A stretch of DNA of 64,000 bases from Paenibacillus pabuli (lineage in GTDB: Bacteria > Bacillota > Bacilli > Paenibacillales > Paenibacillaceae), in contig NZ_JBDOIO010000004.1 in NCBI RefSeq assembly GCF_039831995.1, positions 620,001-684,000 on the forward strand. The letters are read 5' to 3'. Position numbers and translations under genes: made by a program. The notes below the pieces were generated by a model, which searched no databases, was not told where the DNA came from, and saw only the letters and a list, made by a program, of their open reading frames with translations. The first letter of the stretch is position 1; every line of letters begins with the position of its first letter. Shown one piece after another: positions 34,693 to 43,725 of this stretch.

Positions 34693-34789
34693 TTTTAATA
34701 TATATAGGCAACGGTTCGTAACGAAATCTTTGTTGGATAACAAGCAAAAGGTTTCCTCATAATAGATGGATGCATGAAGGAGAGAGACA

Positions 34790-35305
34790 ATGGAAAAAGC
34801 GACATTTGCCGGGGGATGTTTCTGGTGTATGGTTACACCATTTGAAGAGCAGCCAGGCATTCACGGAATAGTATCCGGGTATACAGGCGGTCACGTTGAA
34901 CATCCGACATATGAGCAGGTCAAAACAGGGGAGACCGGGCACGTAGAAGTGGTTGAAATCACATTCGATCCGGAGCTGTTTCCCTATGAACGGCTGCTGG
35001 AGCTTTACTGGCCGCAGATTGACCCAACCGACGACGGAGGGCAGTTTCAGGATCGCGGAACCCAGTATCGTACAGCGATCTTTGTACACAATGAACGTCA
35101 GCGTGAACTGGCGGAGCAGTCCAAGCAGGAGCTGGCAGCAAGCGGACGGTTCAACCAACCCATTGTGACCGAGATCCGTGATGCGGTTGTGTTCTACCCG
35201 GCTGAGGATTATCATCAGGATTACCATAAGAAGAATGAGAAGCATTACAAGGAAGACCGCGCCCTATCCGGACGGGATGAGTTTATTGAAGAGAACTGGA
35301 AATAA
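34790..35305 (+). CDS. msrA: Peptide methionine sulfoxide reductase A
   Basis: MsrA reduces methionine-S-sulfoxide in proteins, reversing oxidative damage. The catalytic motif GGCFWC gives Cys10 and Cys13, and the substrate-binding [18 protein letters not shown] and [12 protein letters not shown] motifs follow. The 171-residue length is a single-domain MsrA; no msrB is fused or adjacent. GGAGAGA precedes the ATG. Confidence 0.96.
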   Translation: MEKATFAGGCFWCMVTPFEEQPGIHGIVSGYTGGHVEHPTYEQVKTGETGHVEVVEITFDPELFPYERLLELYWPQIDPTDDGGQFQDRGTQYRTAIFVHNERQRELAEQSKQELAASGRFNQPIVTEIRDAVVFYPAEDYHQDYHKKNEKHYKEDRALSGRDEFIEENWK

Positions 35306-35326
35306 GGTATGGCAGACCGTACAGTA

Positions 35327-35370
35327 AAGAAGCCGGGCAGATTCCCTTTTGGAACCGACCCGGCTTCTTT
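35327..35370 (+). terminator. Shared terminator between msrA and the PQQ-propeller gene
   Basis: AAGAAGCCGGG pairs with CCCGGCTTCTT around a long loop. It can serve both converging genes. Confidence 0.85.
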
Positions 35371-35386
35371 GCTCAAGAATAACTAA

Positions 35387-36658
35387 TTATTTTACGGTCT
35401 TGGACTGAAGCAGATATTTGGATAATGTATCATTTTGAATGGTATAAAGGACATGATTGACATACGTTGAAGGACGTTCAATGGAAGGAACCGAAGCACT
35501 GGTTGTGTAAACATTCACGTCCTCCAGCGTTTCCGGATCCACAATATAACCCGTTTTGGCAAAATCAAGTTGATAGTGTCCATCCTGTGTCCGCTCGACT
35601 TGCATCAGCACAGGCTGTTGATCCTTGAACGTACGCTCGGTGACTTTGCCTTTCATGTTGTACAGTTCCAGCTTGGAACCTGTAAACAGGGTATATCCGT
35701 CGCCTGCTGTCTGAATGAAAGCATTGCCTGGAATGCTGCGTCCCCAAGCGAGCTTGCCATCTGTTCCGAAGCCCATCAGTTTGTTGCCCGTGTTTTCAAA
35801 GTTGGCACGCATGATGACCGATCCATCGTTCAGTATAGCGAGTGACTCACCGCCACCGTCACCCTGCGTGTTCGCATTGCTCGGGAATTGATAGAAGGAC
35901 AGGCGGGTGAGCGAACGATCATAAATCTCCACTTTAGGATTCGCTGCAGGCTGCCAGTAGCTGCCGACTTTGATTCGTTTGCTGGCATCTACCACAATGC
36001 GGTCACTGCCTGCTTGGAGCACAGTACCATTAATTGTCTTCTCGGTAATCAGCTTGCCCTTCTTGTCATAGAGCGAAATAGCTGTTCTAACCGAACCATT
36101 GGACTGAGCACCTTGACTGGAAGCGATTAGCAATGTTTCGTCATCAAGTAGATACAGATCGGATGGAGCGTTTACCGTTCTAACCCAATTCGTTTTGCCG
36201 GATGTATTAAATGAGTATACTTTCTTGGTTCCATCCGAATATTCCATATATACATAGGCAGTGCCGTAACTGGTGTATATCGAATCGGAGTAGGTTGTAT
36301 ACGGTCCGCTTTTTTCATGGAAGATATAATTCCATTTCACTTTGCCGGTTGTCGCATCCAGTGCCTGAAGTGTATCGAGCTGCCAGGCCAGCGTCGTAGC
36401 GCTGCTTGTCTTGGTCACAGGCTGGGAGGAGTGCACGTATACCAAGTTTTTGGCAGGGACAGCGTTGATCTCCTTGACCAGGACGTCTTTTTCCGTATTG
36501 ACTTGGGATTGCATCAGTGAAGGTGAAGTCCAAGCAGGTTTGGGAAGCGGCTCACTCTGTACCGCAGCATAACCCGTTGTATTCATACTGAAGAGGAGCA
36601 CGCCGCTGAGTAGCAGGGCTGCCCATGTTTTGGTATTGCGTTTGTTAAATGTAAGCAA
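35387..36658 (-). CDS. Secreted PQQ-like beta-propeller protein
   Basis: The 423-residue precursor has a positively charged start, a hydrophobic core (WAALLLSGVLLFSM) and a likely signal-peptidase site after GYAA. The mature part has repeated propeller blades with LDATTGKVKWNY, NTSGKTNWVRTV, YDKKGKLI and GTDGKLAWGR, the pattern of PQQ-binding-like repeats. It is probably an exported structural or binding protein without a known substrate. I place the start at the TTG at 36656-36658 because AAAGGTGG lies 8 bases ahead; a TTG nine codons earlier lies before the RBS. Confidence 0.8.
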   Translation of the reverse strand: MLTFNKRNTKTWAALLLSGVLLFSMNTTGYAAVQSEPLPKPAWTSPSLMQSQVNTEKDVLVKEINAVPAKNLVYVHSSQPVTKTSSATTLAWQLDTLQALDATTGKVKWNYIFHEKSGPYTTYSDSIYTSYGTAYVYMEYSDGTKKVYSFNTSGKTNWVRTVNAPSDLYLLDDETLLIASSQGAQSNGSVRTAISLYDKKGKLITEKTINGTVLQAGSDRIVVDASKRIKVGSYWQPAANPKVEIYDRSLTRLSFYQFPSNANTQGDGGGESLAILNDGSVIMRANFENTGNKLMGFGTDGKLAWGRSIPGNAFIQTAGDGYTLFTGSKLELYNMKGKVTERTFKDQQPVLMQVERTQDGHYQLDFAKTGYIVDPETLEDVNVYTTSASVPSIERPSTYVNHVLYTIQNDTLSKYLLQSKTVK

Positions 36659-36916
36659 GTTATAAACCACCTTTCTGCGGTTCAAAATAGAACCGATTGT
36701 TGAATTCTACCATTTAAGCCAGTTTGAATTCAACCTGAGAGACTGTAACCTTTTATCCGTGATGTATCCTATTATCTATGTTTGATGAAGTGTAACGGTT
36801 ACAGGGAATTCATCTTCTTCCGAACCGGGTAGAAGTTTGTTATATTAAGTGCGGTAATCATGGTTAATTCTAACATAGGCACGATTCAGACAGAGGAATG
36901 TACAAGGAGAACAGAC

Positions 36917-37513
36917 ATGAATTGGAATGAAAACTTAACCCCTTGGGTCATTGGTTCGATCGCTGTATTGCTGCTGCTGGTCTGGGTAATTCGGCGATTC
37001 ATCCGGCGGGGACAGCGTATACGCAGTGAAGCCAACCCTCGCAAGATCTCAATCAAGGACATCGATAAAATGGAAGATGGTTCGGAGTTTGAGTTGTATC
37101 TCTTTCATTTGTTTCAACAGCTCGGATACGAAGAAGTTCATAAGACGACCAGCAGCCGGGACTTCGGAGCGGATCTTGTGTTTACGGACCGCTTGGGCAG
37201 ACGGAATGTGATTCAGGCCAAACGTTATGGAGCGAATCATCCGGTTGGTCTGAGTGCCGTGCAGGAGATTTACACCTCGATGCGTTATTATGAAGCAGAC
37301 CGCTCGATCGTCTTGACTTCAGCAAGATACACAGAAGCCTGCCGGACGCTGGCTGCGGTCAACGGTGTGAAGCTGCTGGACCGGGAAGATCTGATGGATC
37401 TGATTGTCCTGTTCAAGTCGAGAAGAGTGGAAGAAGCCATGGAACTCATAGAAGAAGATGATCAGGAGCCGGTGGAAACCTGGCAATCGAGGCGAAAACG
37501 AACTACACGCTAG
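36917..37513 (+). CDS. Membrane-anchored Mrr-like restriction endonuclease
   Basis: The 198-residue protein has one N-terminal membrane helix (VIGSIAVLLLLVWVI), a basic stop-transfer stretch, then a PD-(D/E)XK nuclease of the Mrr_cat type. The catalytic motif reads DFGADLVFTD followed by VIQAKRY, which supplies the Asp and the Gln-x-Lys. Mrr enzymes cut modified or foreign DNA; membrane-tethered forms are common in Firmicutes but their target is not known. The ATG at 36917 has AAGGAG ahead; an upstream in-frame ATG has none. Confidence 0.85.
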   Translation: MNWNENLTPWVIGSIAVLLLLVWVIRRFIRRGQRIRSEANPRKISIKDIDKMEDGSEFELYLFHLFQQLGYEEVHKTTSSRDFGADLVFTDRLGRRNVIQAKRYGANHPVGLSAVQEIYTSMRYYEADRSIVLTSARYTEACRTLAAVNGVKLLDREDLMDLIVLFKSRRVEEAMELIEEDDQEPVETWQSRRKRTTR

Positions 37514-37538
37514 GGATGAAAATTATAAGTGCATTAGT

Positions 37539-37561
37539 GAGGCCCCGTTGGGCCTTTTTTC
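37539..37561 (+). terminator. Terminator of the Mrr-like gene
   Basis: AGGCCC and GGGCCT pair over CGTT and are followed by TTTTTT. Confidence 0.88.
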
Positions 37562-37648
37562 GATGAAATTAGGTAGGGTTCACCTTCACTTGCATGTCTG
37601 CACATGATATATTGAGTGTATTCAACCAAAGGAGAGTGTATAGACGTT

Positions 37649-37882
37649 ATGGCACGTACCCAAACACAAAAAGCATTACGCAGAGCAGAGCGCTCAGGAC
37701 AATATTGTCCCGAACAGAGCCGAAGAGTAAACGAAAATTATGGTGCATTATCCCAACATGTTCGACTCATGCCAACCAAACAAGAAAAACTGCAAAAGGT
37801 CAAACACAAGAAGCGGATCATCCAGGATGGTGGTGCTTCTTTTTATTTTGTTCAGGGGATACTCGTGGGCATGGGTACATAA
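37649..37882 (+). CDS. Small basic hypothetical protein, 77 residues
   Basis: The start MARTQTQKALRRAERSGQ resembles a short basic protein commonly found in Paenibacillus and Bacillus genomes with no assigned function. AAAGGAGAG precedes the ATG. The frame continues past KHKKR through a terminator hairpin (37808-37848) to TAA at 37882. The last 20 residues (IIQDGGASFYF...) are hydrophobic and unlike the rest, so the natural end may have been lost by mutation. Confidence 0.65.
   Translation: MARTQTQKALRRAERSGQYCPEQSRRVNENYGALSQHVRLMPTKQEKLQKVKHKKRIIQDGGASFYFVQGILVGMGT
37808..37848 (+). terminator. Terminator inside the 3' end of the small basic gene
   Basis: AAGAAGC pairs with GCTTCTT with inner ATCATCC/GGATGGT pairing, followed by TTTATTTT. 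It lies about 35-75 bases before the annotated stop. Confidence 0.7.
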
Positions 37883-38003
37883 ATAATCTTACCAATATAC
37901 CCTTATGGTTGGATTGCTTCATTAAAGACTGATAAAATGAATGTATAGGAAAAACTGTAAAATACGTACTGTGAATCCTGTTAGAAGGGAAGAATGAGCC
38001 ACA

Positions 38004-39251
38004 ATGACTACACCTCTGCGAATGACAAAGACTGCAGTTCGGCGTTTTTTGCTGCATACACAATTGCTGCTGGAACGCTGGCCAGCAGAATCGGGATCGT
38101 CCGGGCCGGATCAGGTTATGCGTCTGATTCGTACGTTAGGCTGCGTGCAGATCGATCCGGTCGCAGCAGTGACCGGCAATCAGCATTTAGTACTGGGTGC
38201 ACGTGATCCGGGGTACGATCCTGCATATTTACATACATTGCTTCGTGAGCACAAGGTATTCGAGTATTTTGCCAATGCCGCATGTGTCATCCCGATGGAG
38301 GACTACGCGTACTTCGAACCTGTGCGTGCAAGATTAAGGGAACGGCTTAATCCATCCCTGCAGGGTCTGGAGATAACCGTACAGCATGTCCTGCAGCGTC
38401 TTGCAGAGGAAGGACCGCTACCCTCCAAAGCATTTCGTGCGGTTGAACGAGTCAGTGGTTATTGGGATCGTCCGGATGCACCGAAGACCAAGGATACAAG
38501 TCTTGCACTGAACCTGCTGCTGGATACGGCCGCCATCCGGGTCGTTGCAAGGCAGGGCAATGAACGATACTTCCAGATCATTGAACCGGATCTGTATCAA
38601 CAGAGGCCTGGCCTTAGTGTCGAACAGGAGGCGCATATACAACAGCAAGCACTTTTGGATAAATACATTCATGCTTATCGGGTAGTGGATACCCGTGATG
38701 CCAGACTCGGATGGCTTAAATGGTCCGCAGCTGAGCGGCGTGCGCAAATGGCTGCACGTGTGGCCGATGGACGAATGATCCCGCTGGAGATTGAGGGGGT
38801 CGTGACACCCTACTACATCCGGACAGAGGATGAAGAACTGCTGCTGAGAATGCAGCAGGACGAGACACATTATGAGGCATCAGGTCCGGTCCGTTTCTTA
38901 CCCCCATTGGATAACCTGCTCTGGAGAAGGGAACGGATTGTGGATTTGTTTGATTTTCATTATAAGTGGGAGATCTATACGCCAGAAGCGAAACGGACGT
39001 ATGGCTATTACGCCATGCCCATTCTTCACGGGGATCGGCTGATCGGACGGATGGATCCCAGACTGGATCGTAAAACGGGAACACTCACGGTCCGTTTGTT
39101 ATCCATGGAGGAGAGTGCTCCCCCCGTGGAAGAATGGATGTCCGATTTTCGGGATGGACTCACCTTCTTCGCAACGATGCATGGAGCGAAGTCCATCAAG
39201 GTGGAAGAGACGGTACCGGCAGCTCTAAAAAAAGGATTGAAGTCCCTCTGA
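38004..39251 (+). CDS. YcaQ-type winged-helix DNA glycosylase
   Basis: The 415-residue protein matches the HTH_42/YcaQ family, which unhooks DNA interstrand crosslinks and removes bulky alkylated bases. The catalytic Q-x-D is present as CVQIDPV (Gln49, Asp51). The family's LPPLDNLLWRRER and LHGDRLIGRMDPRLDR segments are near the C-terminus. GAAGGGA precedes the ATG. It is a single-gene unit ending at a good terminator. Substrate range cannot be told from sequence. Confidence 0.88.
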   Translation: MTTPLRMTKTAVRRFLLHTQLLLERWPAESGSSGPDQVMRLIRTLGCVQIDPVAAVTGNQHLVLGARDPGYDPAYLHTLLREHKVFEYFANAACVIPMEDYAYFEPVRARLRERLNPSLQGLEITVQHVLQRLAEEGPLPSKAFRAVERVSGYWDRPDAPKTKDTSLALNLLLDTAAIRVVARQGNERYFQIIEPDLYQQRPGLSVEQEAHIQQQALLDKYIHAYRVVDTRDARLGWLKWSAAERRAQMAARVADGRMIPLEIEGVVTPYYIRTEDEELLLRMQQDETHYEASGPVRFLPPLDNLLWRRERIVDLFDFHYKWEIYTPEAKRTYGYYAMPILHGDRLIGRMDPRLDRKTGTLTVRLLSMEESAPPVEEWMSDFRDGLTFFATMHGAKSIKVEETVPAALKKGLKSL

Positions 39252-39327
39252 TCCTCTGATGCATGAAGGGGATATGAGGCTTTTGGAAAAAGATAAATCA
39301 TTCACTCTATAATTCTGAACATAACAA

Positions 39328-39353
39328 AAGGAGAGCCCCAGGCTCTCCTTTAC
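39328..39353 (+). terminator. Bidirectional terminator between ycaQ-type gene and fabV
   Basis: AGGAGAGCC pairs perfectly with GGCTCTCCT over CCA, with T and A runs on the two sides. Confidence 0.88.
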
Positions 39354-39410
39354 GTTTATATCATTTCCGTTTGATGTACGTACCCGCGTTGCGTTATCTC
39401 AGAATAGCGA

Positions 39411-40601
39411 TTAGCGCAGATGCGGCACTTCAACATTGGGATCCACGTCTGCTTCATAATCCACGCCATCCGTTTCAAAACCAAACAGCTGGAAGAACTC
39501 ACGACGATACCCTTCTAGATCTGACAGATCGTAGATGTTGTCTGTGGTCAGCTCATTCCAGAGCTTCGCCACTTCGTCCTGTACATCCTCTCTCATCTCC
39601 CAATCGTCAATCCGGATGCGTCCTTGTTCGTCTGTTGGAACGTCTCCTCCGGCATACAGGCGATCAGCGAACAGTCGCTGCAATTGCTCTATGCAGCCTT
39701 CATGCAGTCCTTTTTCCTTCATGACTTTGTACAAGGCAGAGATGTACAGCGGCACAACAGGAATGGCGGAACTGGACTGCGTGACAAGAGCTTTCGCTAC
39801 AGTCACATAGGCACGTCCACCTGTCGCGCTCAGGCGATCATTCAGCTTGTGCGCCGTCGCCTCCAGATGATCCTTGGCCTGGCCAATGGAGCCTTCACGG
39901 TAGATGGCCTGCGTCAGTTCGGGACCAATATAGGAGAAGGCGATCGTCGTTGCATCGTCAGTCAGCACGCCGCCTTGCTGCAGTGCATCCATCCACAGTT
40001 CCCAGTCTTCGCCACCCATTACCGTTACCGTCTGGCGAATCTCTTCTTCGGTTGCAGGCTCAAGGGTAACGGAAGTGATTTCGCCCGTGTGGAAATTGAC
40101 CGTTTTGTTCGTGTACGATTGTCCAATCGGCTTCAGCACGGAGTTGGAAACTTCTCCGGTGTTCGGATCGGTACGCCGTGCGGACGCCACGCTGTAGACC
40201 ACAAGGTCAACTTGGCCGAATTCGCTGCGGATCAGCTCAACCGCTTTTTCTCTCGTTTCGTTTGCAAATGCATCCCCGGTGATGCTGAACGATTTCAGGC
40301 CGGCTTCTTCCGCGGCCTTCTCAAATGCAGCAGAGTTGTACCAGCCTGCCGAAGCGGTACGCTTGTCCGTGGAGCTGCTTGGGCGGTAAATACCGATGGT
40401 ATTCGCTCCTGCGCCAAACGCGGAGACAATACGTGATGCGAGTCCGTATCCGGTAGAAGCACCGATAACGAGCACATTACGTGGCCCTTTCAGCGCCGGT
40501 TGGGATTTCACGTATTCAATCTGTTCCTGCACCTGTGCGGCACAACCTACAGGATGGGAAGTCGTACAAATAAAACCACGCGTTCTTGGTTTAATAATCA
40601 T
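39411..40601 (-). CDS. fabV: Trans-2-enoyl-ACP/CoA reductase FabV
   Basis: FabV reduces enoyl-ACP (or enoyl-CoA) with NADH in the last step of fatty-acid elongation and is naturally insensitive to triclosan. The 396 residues carry the N-terminal RTRGFICTTSHPVGC, the cofactor motif VIGASTGYGLASR, SVASARR and the Y-X8-K active site (Tyr234 and Lys243). AAAGGA precedes the ATG. It is divergent from a TPR regulator gene, with a palindrome in the gap. Confidence 0.95.
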   Translation of the reverse strand: MIIKPRTRGFICTTSHPVGCAAQVQEQIEYVKSQPALKGPRNVLVIGASTGYGLASRIVSAFGAGANTIGIYRPSSSTDKRTASAGWYNSAAFEKAAEEAGLKSFSITGDAFANETREKAVELIRSEFGQVDLVVYSVASARRTDPNTGEVSNSVLKPIGQSYTNKTVNFHTGEITSVTLEPATEEEIRQTVTVMGGEDWELWMDALQQGGVLTDDATTIAFSYIGPELTQAIYREGSIGQAKDHLEATAHKLNDRLSATGGRAYVTVAKALVTQSSSAIPVVPLYISALYKVMKEKGLHEGCIEQLQRLFADRLYAGGDVPTDEQGRIRIDDWEMREDVQDEVAKLWNELTTDNIYDLSDLEGYRREFFQLFGFETDGVDYEADVDPNVEVPHLR

Positions 40602-40691
40602 TCATTTGCATCCTTTCATTATCAACTCATGTGTCCGTATTAAGTCCATATTCTCCAGTACATACATCCTTATTGTAAAACAATTGTCACC

Positions 40692-40708
40692 GAAACGGAA
40701 ACCGTTTC
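40692..40708. promoter_or_regulatory. Perfect 17-base palindrome between fabV and the TPR regulator
   Basis: GAAACGG-AAA-CCGTTTC is a perfect inverted repeat, the usual form of a dimeric repressor or activator site. It lies 91 bases before fabV and 94 bases before the regulator, so it could control both. The binding protein is unknown. Confidence 0.5.
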
Positions 40709-40801
40709 ATCTGAATTCGTCAAAAGGGTGGCATTGATTCCCTGATTTTGCGATGATAGTTCATAGTATGTATAGGAATGTAACGAAAGGAATACAAGCC
40801 C

Positions 40802-42082
40802 ATGCTGAAGGAACGGATTGAATTTCTGAGCAAAAGAAAGCAGATTTCCCGCAAGGACCTTGTTGAGGGGCTGGTGACACAGGCCCATTTTGCGAATATA
40901 CTGGCGGATCGTTATCCGCTTCCCGAGGATTTGGCGGAAGCCATTGCTTCACGCCTGGCAGTCAAGCGATCTTACCTGCTGCACGCAGCCGATCAGAGTG
41001 AGGAGACGCTGGAGCGGGCAGAGGCGATTTTTACAGAGCTGTCCATTCCGGCTTCGGTCATACCGGAAGACACCGTGCATGCACTGGAAGACCGGGATGA
41101 TGCGCTGACGGTTGAACTGACGACGGCTCTGATGAAAGCTGTGTATTATCAGCAATTGAACGACGCAGCGGCGCATGAGTACATACATACATCCTATCTG
41201 AATTTTTATTTGGAGAAGTACGGTCGTCCGGATGATGTCGATCTGCCTCGCCCGCTGGCGAAAGCACTCTTGTATTATAAAGTGCAGTATTATCGTTCCA
41301 AGCTTGCCTATGTCGACGTATTGACTCACGCAACCCAGCTGAGTGAGCTGGCTCTTCTTGGAAGTGAATTTTGGCTGTCGGTACAAAATATCAAAATGGA
41401 AGCCTATATTCAGGTGAAACAATATGAAGAGGCCAAACAGGTCTTTGAGCTGACGATGCGACATGTGTATGATCAGCGGCTATTCCACCGTTTATCTGGT
41501 TTATACGTCGCTTATAGTGGTTACTGCTTCGCCATGGGGCTCGTGCAGGAAGCCCTCTCGGCTCTGACGATGGCGGAAGCCAACCTGGTGTACGCCGGAA
41601 ATCAGGGAGATCTCGTTACTGCAATTGCAAACAATCGAATTGTCATGCTGACCATGACGGGTGAGTTAGACAAAGCTCAGACCGAGATTGAGCGATTTGA
41701 GACGCTGCTAAAGCAGGAACCGGGAGAAACACAGCAGGCGATGAAGCCGCTCATCTGTGTGTATCGCTGTGAGGTGGCACTGGGCCGCAAACATTGGGGC
41801 ATGCTTGCGCAAAGTGTGGATCAACTGCTGATATGTGCAATAACAGAGGATCAACAGATGAGTGGAACGTTTTATCAGAGTCATCTGGCCCTAGCACATG
41901 GGAATCGTGAAGCGTTTATGGAACGGGCCCTCGCATGCCTCCCCTATTTCGAATCGACACAGCATGCAATGAGACTGGAGCCGTTATATGAGGGACTCGC
42001 GGTGGTATCCGAGGATCAGCGCAGGTATAAAGAGGCAGCGATGTATTATAAGAAGCTGGTTTATCTGCTGCGCAAAAAATAA
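40802..42082 (+). CDS. HTH/TPR regulator-like protein (RRNPP type)
   Basis: The 426-residue protein starts with a compact Xre-like helix region (residues 1-60, LKERIEFLSKRKQISRKDL and VTQAHFANILADRYPLPEDLAEAIASRL, each readable as short helices) and continues with helical TPR-like repeats to the end (for example ALLYYKVQYYRSKLAYVDV and YKEAAMYYKKLVYLL). This matches the plan of peptide-responsive RRNPP regulators (PlcR, Rgg, NprR). No convincing signal-peptide-bearing pheromone gene follows, so the ligand is unknown. The start is close to the -10 region of a divergent gap shared with fabV. Confidence 0.7.
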   Translation: MLKERIEFLSKRKQISRKDLVEGLVTQAHFANILADRYPLPEDLAEAIASRLAVKRSYLLHAADQSEETLERAEAIFTELSIPASVIPEDTVHALEDRDDALTVELTTALMKAVYYQQLNDAAAHEYIHTSYLNFYLEKYGRPDDVDLPRPLAKALLYYKVQYYRSKLAYVDVLTHATQLSELALLGSEFWLSVQNIKMEAYIQVKQYEEAKQVFELTMRHVYDQRLFHRLSGLYVAYSGYCFAMGLVQEALSALTMAEANLVYAGNQGDLVTAIANNRIVMLTMTGELDKAQTEIERFETLLKQEPGETQQAMKPLICVYRCEVALGRKHWGMLAQSVDQLLICAITEDQQMSGTFYQSHLALAHGNREAFMERALACLPYFESTQHAMRLEPLYEGLAVVSEDQRRYKEAAMYYKKLVYLLRKK

Positions 42083-42176
42083 GGGATTAAATCGGCTTGA
42101 AATGCATGCTTGGATCACATTTTTTGTTCAGCGGTGGTCCATTTTCTACAAAACAAAAGATTCCGAGACCAATTAA

Positions 42177-42202
42177 AGGGCCGATACTCGGCTCTTTTTT
42201 TG
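42177..42202 (+). terminator. Terminator after the TPR regulator
   Basis: AGGGCCGA pairs with TCGGCTCT around TAC-type loop bases and is followed by TTTTTTT. Confidence 0.85.
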
Positions 42203-42360
42203 CTAATTAAATGATATAAACATAAAAATCAGCCTTCATATCGCGATTGAATTTACGGATTTGGCGTTTATTTTGTATGCAGTCAGAAGCATATTCAAGG
42301 CGAAGCCCTCCTGTTTATAATTAATATATAACAAAAAAACAAACAAATGAGGTGTTTCGG

Positions 42361-42777
42361 ATGGGATGGTTTAGCAAAAAGAATAAACAGGAAGACGCCA
42401 TTGCAAAAGCAGATCGAATGTTGAACAAAGGACTTACCGGCCTGATGATGAAAGGCTTCGTACCCAAGCAGCACCGGGAAGCAATCCATCAGAGTCTGGA
42501 TTCGGCGAAGCAGGCACAACTGGCAGCGAATGGATCACTTCCTTTAACCGCGACAGCTACGGTGGTCACGATTACTGATACAGGCAAACTGATCAACTTT
42601 GATCCCATTGTGGTACTCGTACTGGATGTAACCGAGACGAATGGCAGGCAGTATCAGCGAACGCTGGAAACGCTTGTGTCCAAAATGCAGATTCCCCGGG
42701 TGGGAGACCGGATCGGATTAGGTCAGAATCCTGCGAATCCTTCGGAACTTATTTATATGGGATTGCTGGCGGGTTAA
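42361..42777 (+). CDS. Hypothetical protein with one copy of a repeated beta domain
   Basis: This 138-residue protein starts with a basic amphipathic stretch (MGWFSKKNKQED). Its C-terminal ~70 residues (ATVVTITDTGKLINFDPIVVL to NPSELIYMGLL) resemble both domains of the next protein at 42869: a TG turn, a proline before a beta strand, a conserved G before the last strand, and a closing NP-S-L. No catalytic residues are evident. GAGGTG precedes the ATG at 42361. Confidence 0.7.
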   Translation: MGWFSKKNKQEDAIAKADRMLNKGLTGLMMKGFVPKQHREAIHQSLDSAKQAQLAANGSLPLTATATVVTITDTGKLINFDPIVVLVLDVTETNGRQYQRTLETLVSKMQIPRVGDRIGLGQNPANPSELIYMGLLAG

Positions 42778-42868
42778 GTGTTCACCCTGAGAATAAGGCA
42801 TTACCATTAGAGATTCGTTTAGAGTAGATTCCTATAACAAGGAAATATAGAGATAAGGAGTGGGGGAT

Positions 42869-43663
42869 ATGACAGGGATATTGAGAATGATTGGTGTGTT
42901 GACCGTATTTGGGGTTGGATTTTCGCCGTTTCTGGCACAGCAGCTCTGGAATGATCCCTTTATTATCATGCAGGCCTGGTGGTATAAACCGGCGATCTTT
43001 GCAGGCTTTGGGCTAATTTTCATTCCAACCATTCTAAGTAACATCTTCGGCGTGGGTCGGGTGAAGTCAGGGCTTCCTGCTGTGGGCGTCATTCGAAGGG
43101 TTCAGCAGACAGGCACGTATATTAATGAACAGCCAGAAGTGCGGCTCAGCTTGACTGTATCGCGCAAAGGCCGGGAGAAATATGACACTGAATTGAAGAC
43201 GGTCGTCCCACTTACAGCGCTGGCACAGTTTCAGCCAGGAAGTTTTGTTCCGCTGATCGTTTCGGAAAAGGATGAGCGTAAGGTGGGGATTGATCTGAAG
43301 GGACAGTTATCGCAAGCGGACCTGCAGGAACTGCTTAACGAGAAGATGATCCAGGAGGGCGTTTCTCCAGATATGATGGATATTGCACGTACGGGTGAGA
43401 AGGCAATGGCCAAGATTCTCGATGTCACCCCGCTGGGGAATTCGGGAACAGGCAAGATCAAGCTTCAGTTAACACTCAGTGTGACCCCATCGAACGGTGA
43501 GACGTTTCAAGTGACAACGCAAAAGGAAATTCTGCCTGCGGCCCTGTCCCAGGTTCAGCAGGGTCACATCATTAACGTCATCTATTCCAAGCAGGATCCA
43601 TCCAAGCTGGTACTTGCATTAAATGTGCAGGAAGAGCAGTTAAGCCATCTTTTCTCATCTTGA
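42869..43663 (+). CDS. Membrane-anchored protein with two copies of the repeated beta domain
   Basis: The 264-residue protein has two N-terminal membrane helices (GILRMIGVLTVFGVGFSPF and PAIFAGFGLIFIPTIL). The rest has two copies of the domain seen at 42361: one from VGVIRRVQQTGTYINEQPEV and one from MAKILDVTPLGNSGTGKIKL, each ending in a strand after a conserved glycine (IV/HIINVIYSKQDPSKL). AAGGAG precedes the ATG at 42869. It probably works with its 92-base-distant neighbour. The function is unknown. Confidence 0.7.
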   Translation: MTGILRMIGVLTVFGVGFSPFLAQQLWNDPFIIMQAWWYKPAIFAGFGLIFIPTILSNIFGVGRVKSGLPAVGVIRRVQQTGTYINEQPEVRLSLTVSRKGREKYDTELKTVVPLTALAQFQPGSFVPLIVSEKDERKVGIDLKGQLSQADLQELLNEKMIQEGVSPDMMDIARTGEKAMAKILDVTPLGNSGTGKIKLQLTLSVTPSNGETFQVTTQKEILPAALSQVQQGHIINVIYSKQDPSKLVLALNVQEEQLSHLFSS

Positions 43664-43674
43664 TCCATACGTCT

Positions 43675-43712
43675 AAGACGGTTCTCTCCGTAGAGGAGGA
43701 ACCGTCTTTTTT
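43675..43712 (+). terminator. Terminator after the two-domain protein
   Basis: AAGACGGTTC pairs with GAACCGTCTT (inner CTCT/AGAG pairing) and is followed by TTTTTT. Confidence 0.9.
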
Positions 43713-43725
43713 GAATAGCTATAAG

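Noticed and set aside
42101..42178. 25-residue ORF after the TPR regulator as its signalling peptide
   Set aside because: No RBS, no secretion-type hydrophobic N-terminus, and it runs into the terminator; not good enough as a pheromone.
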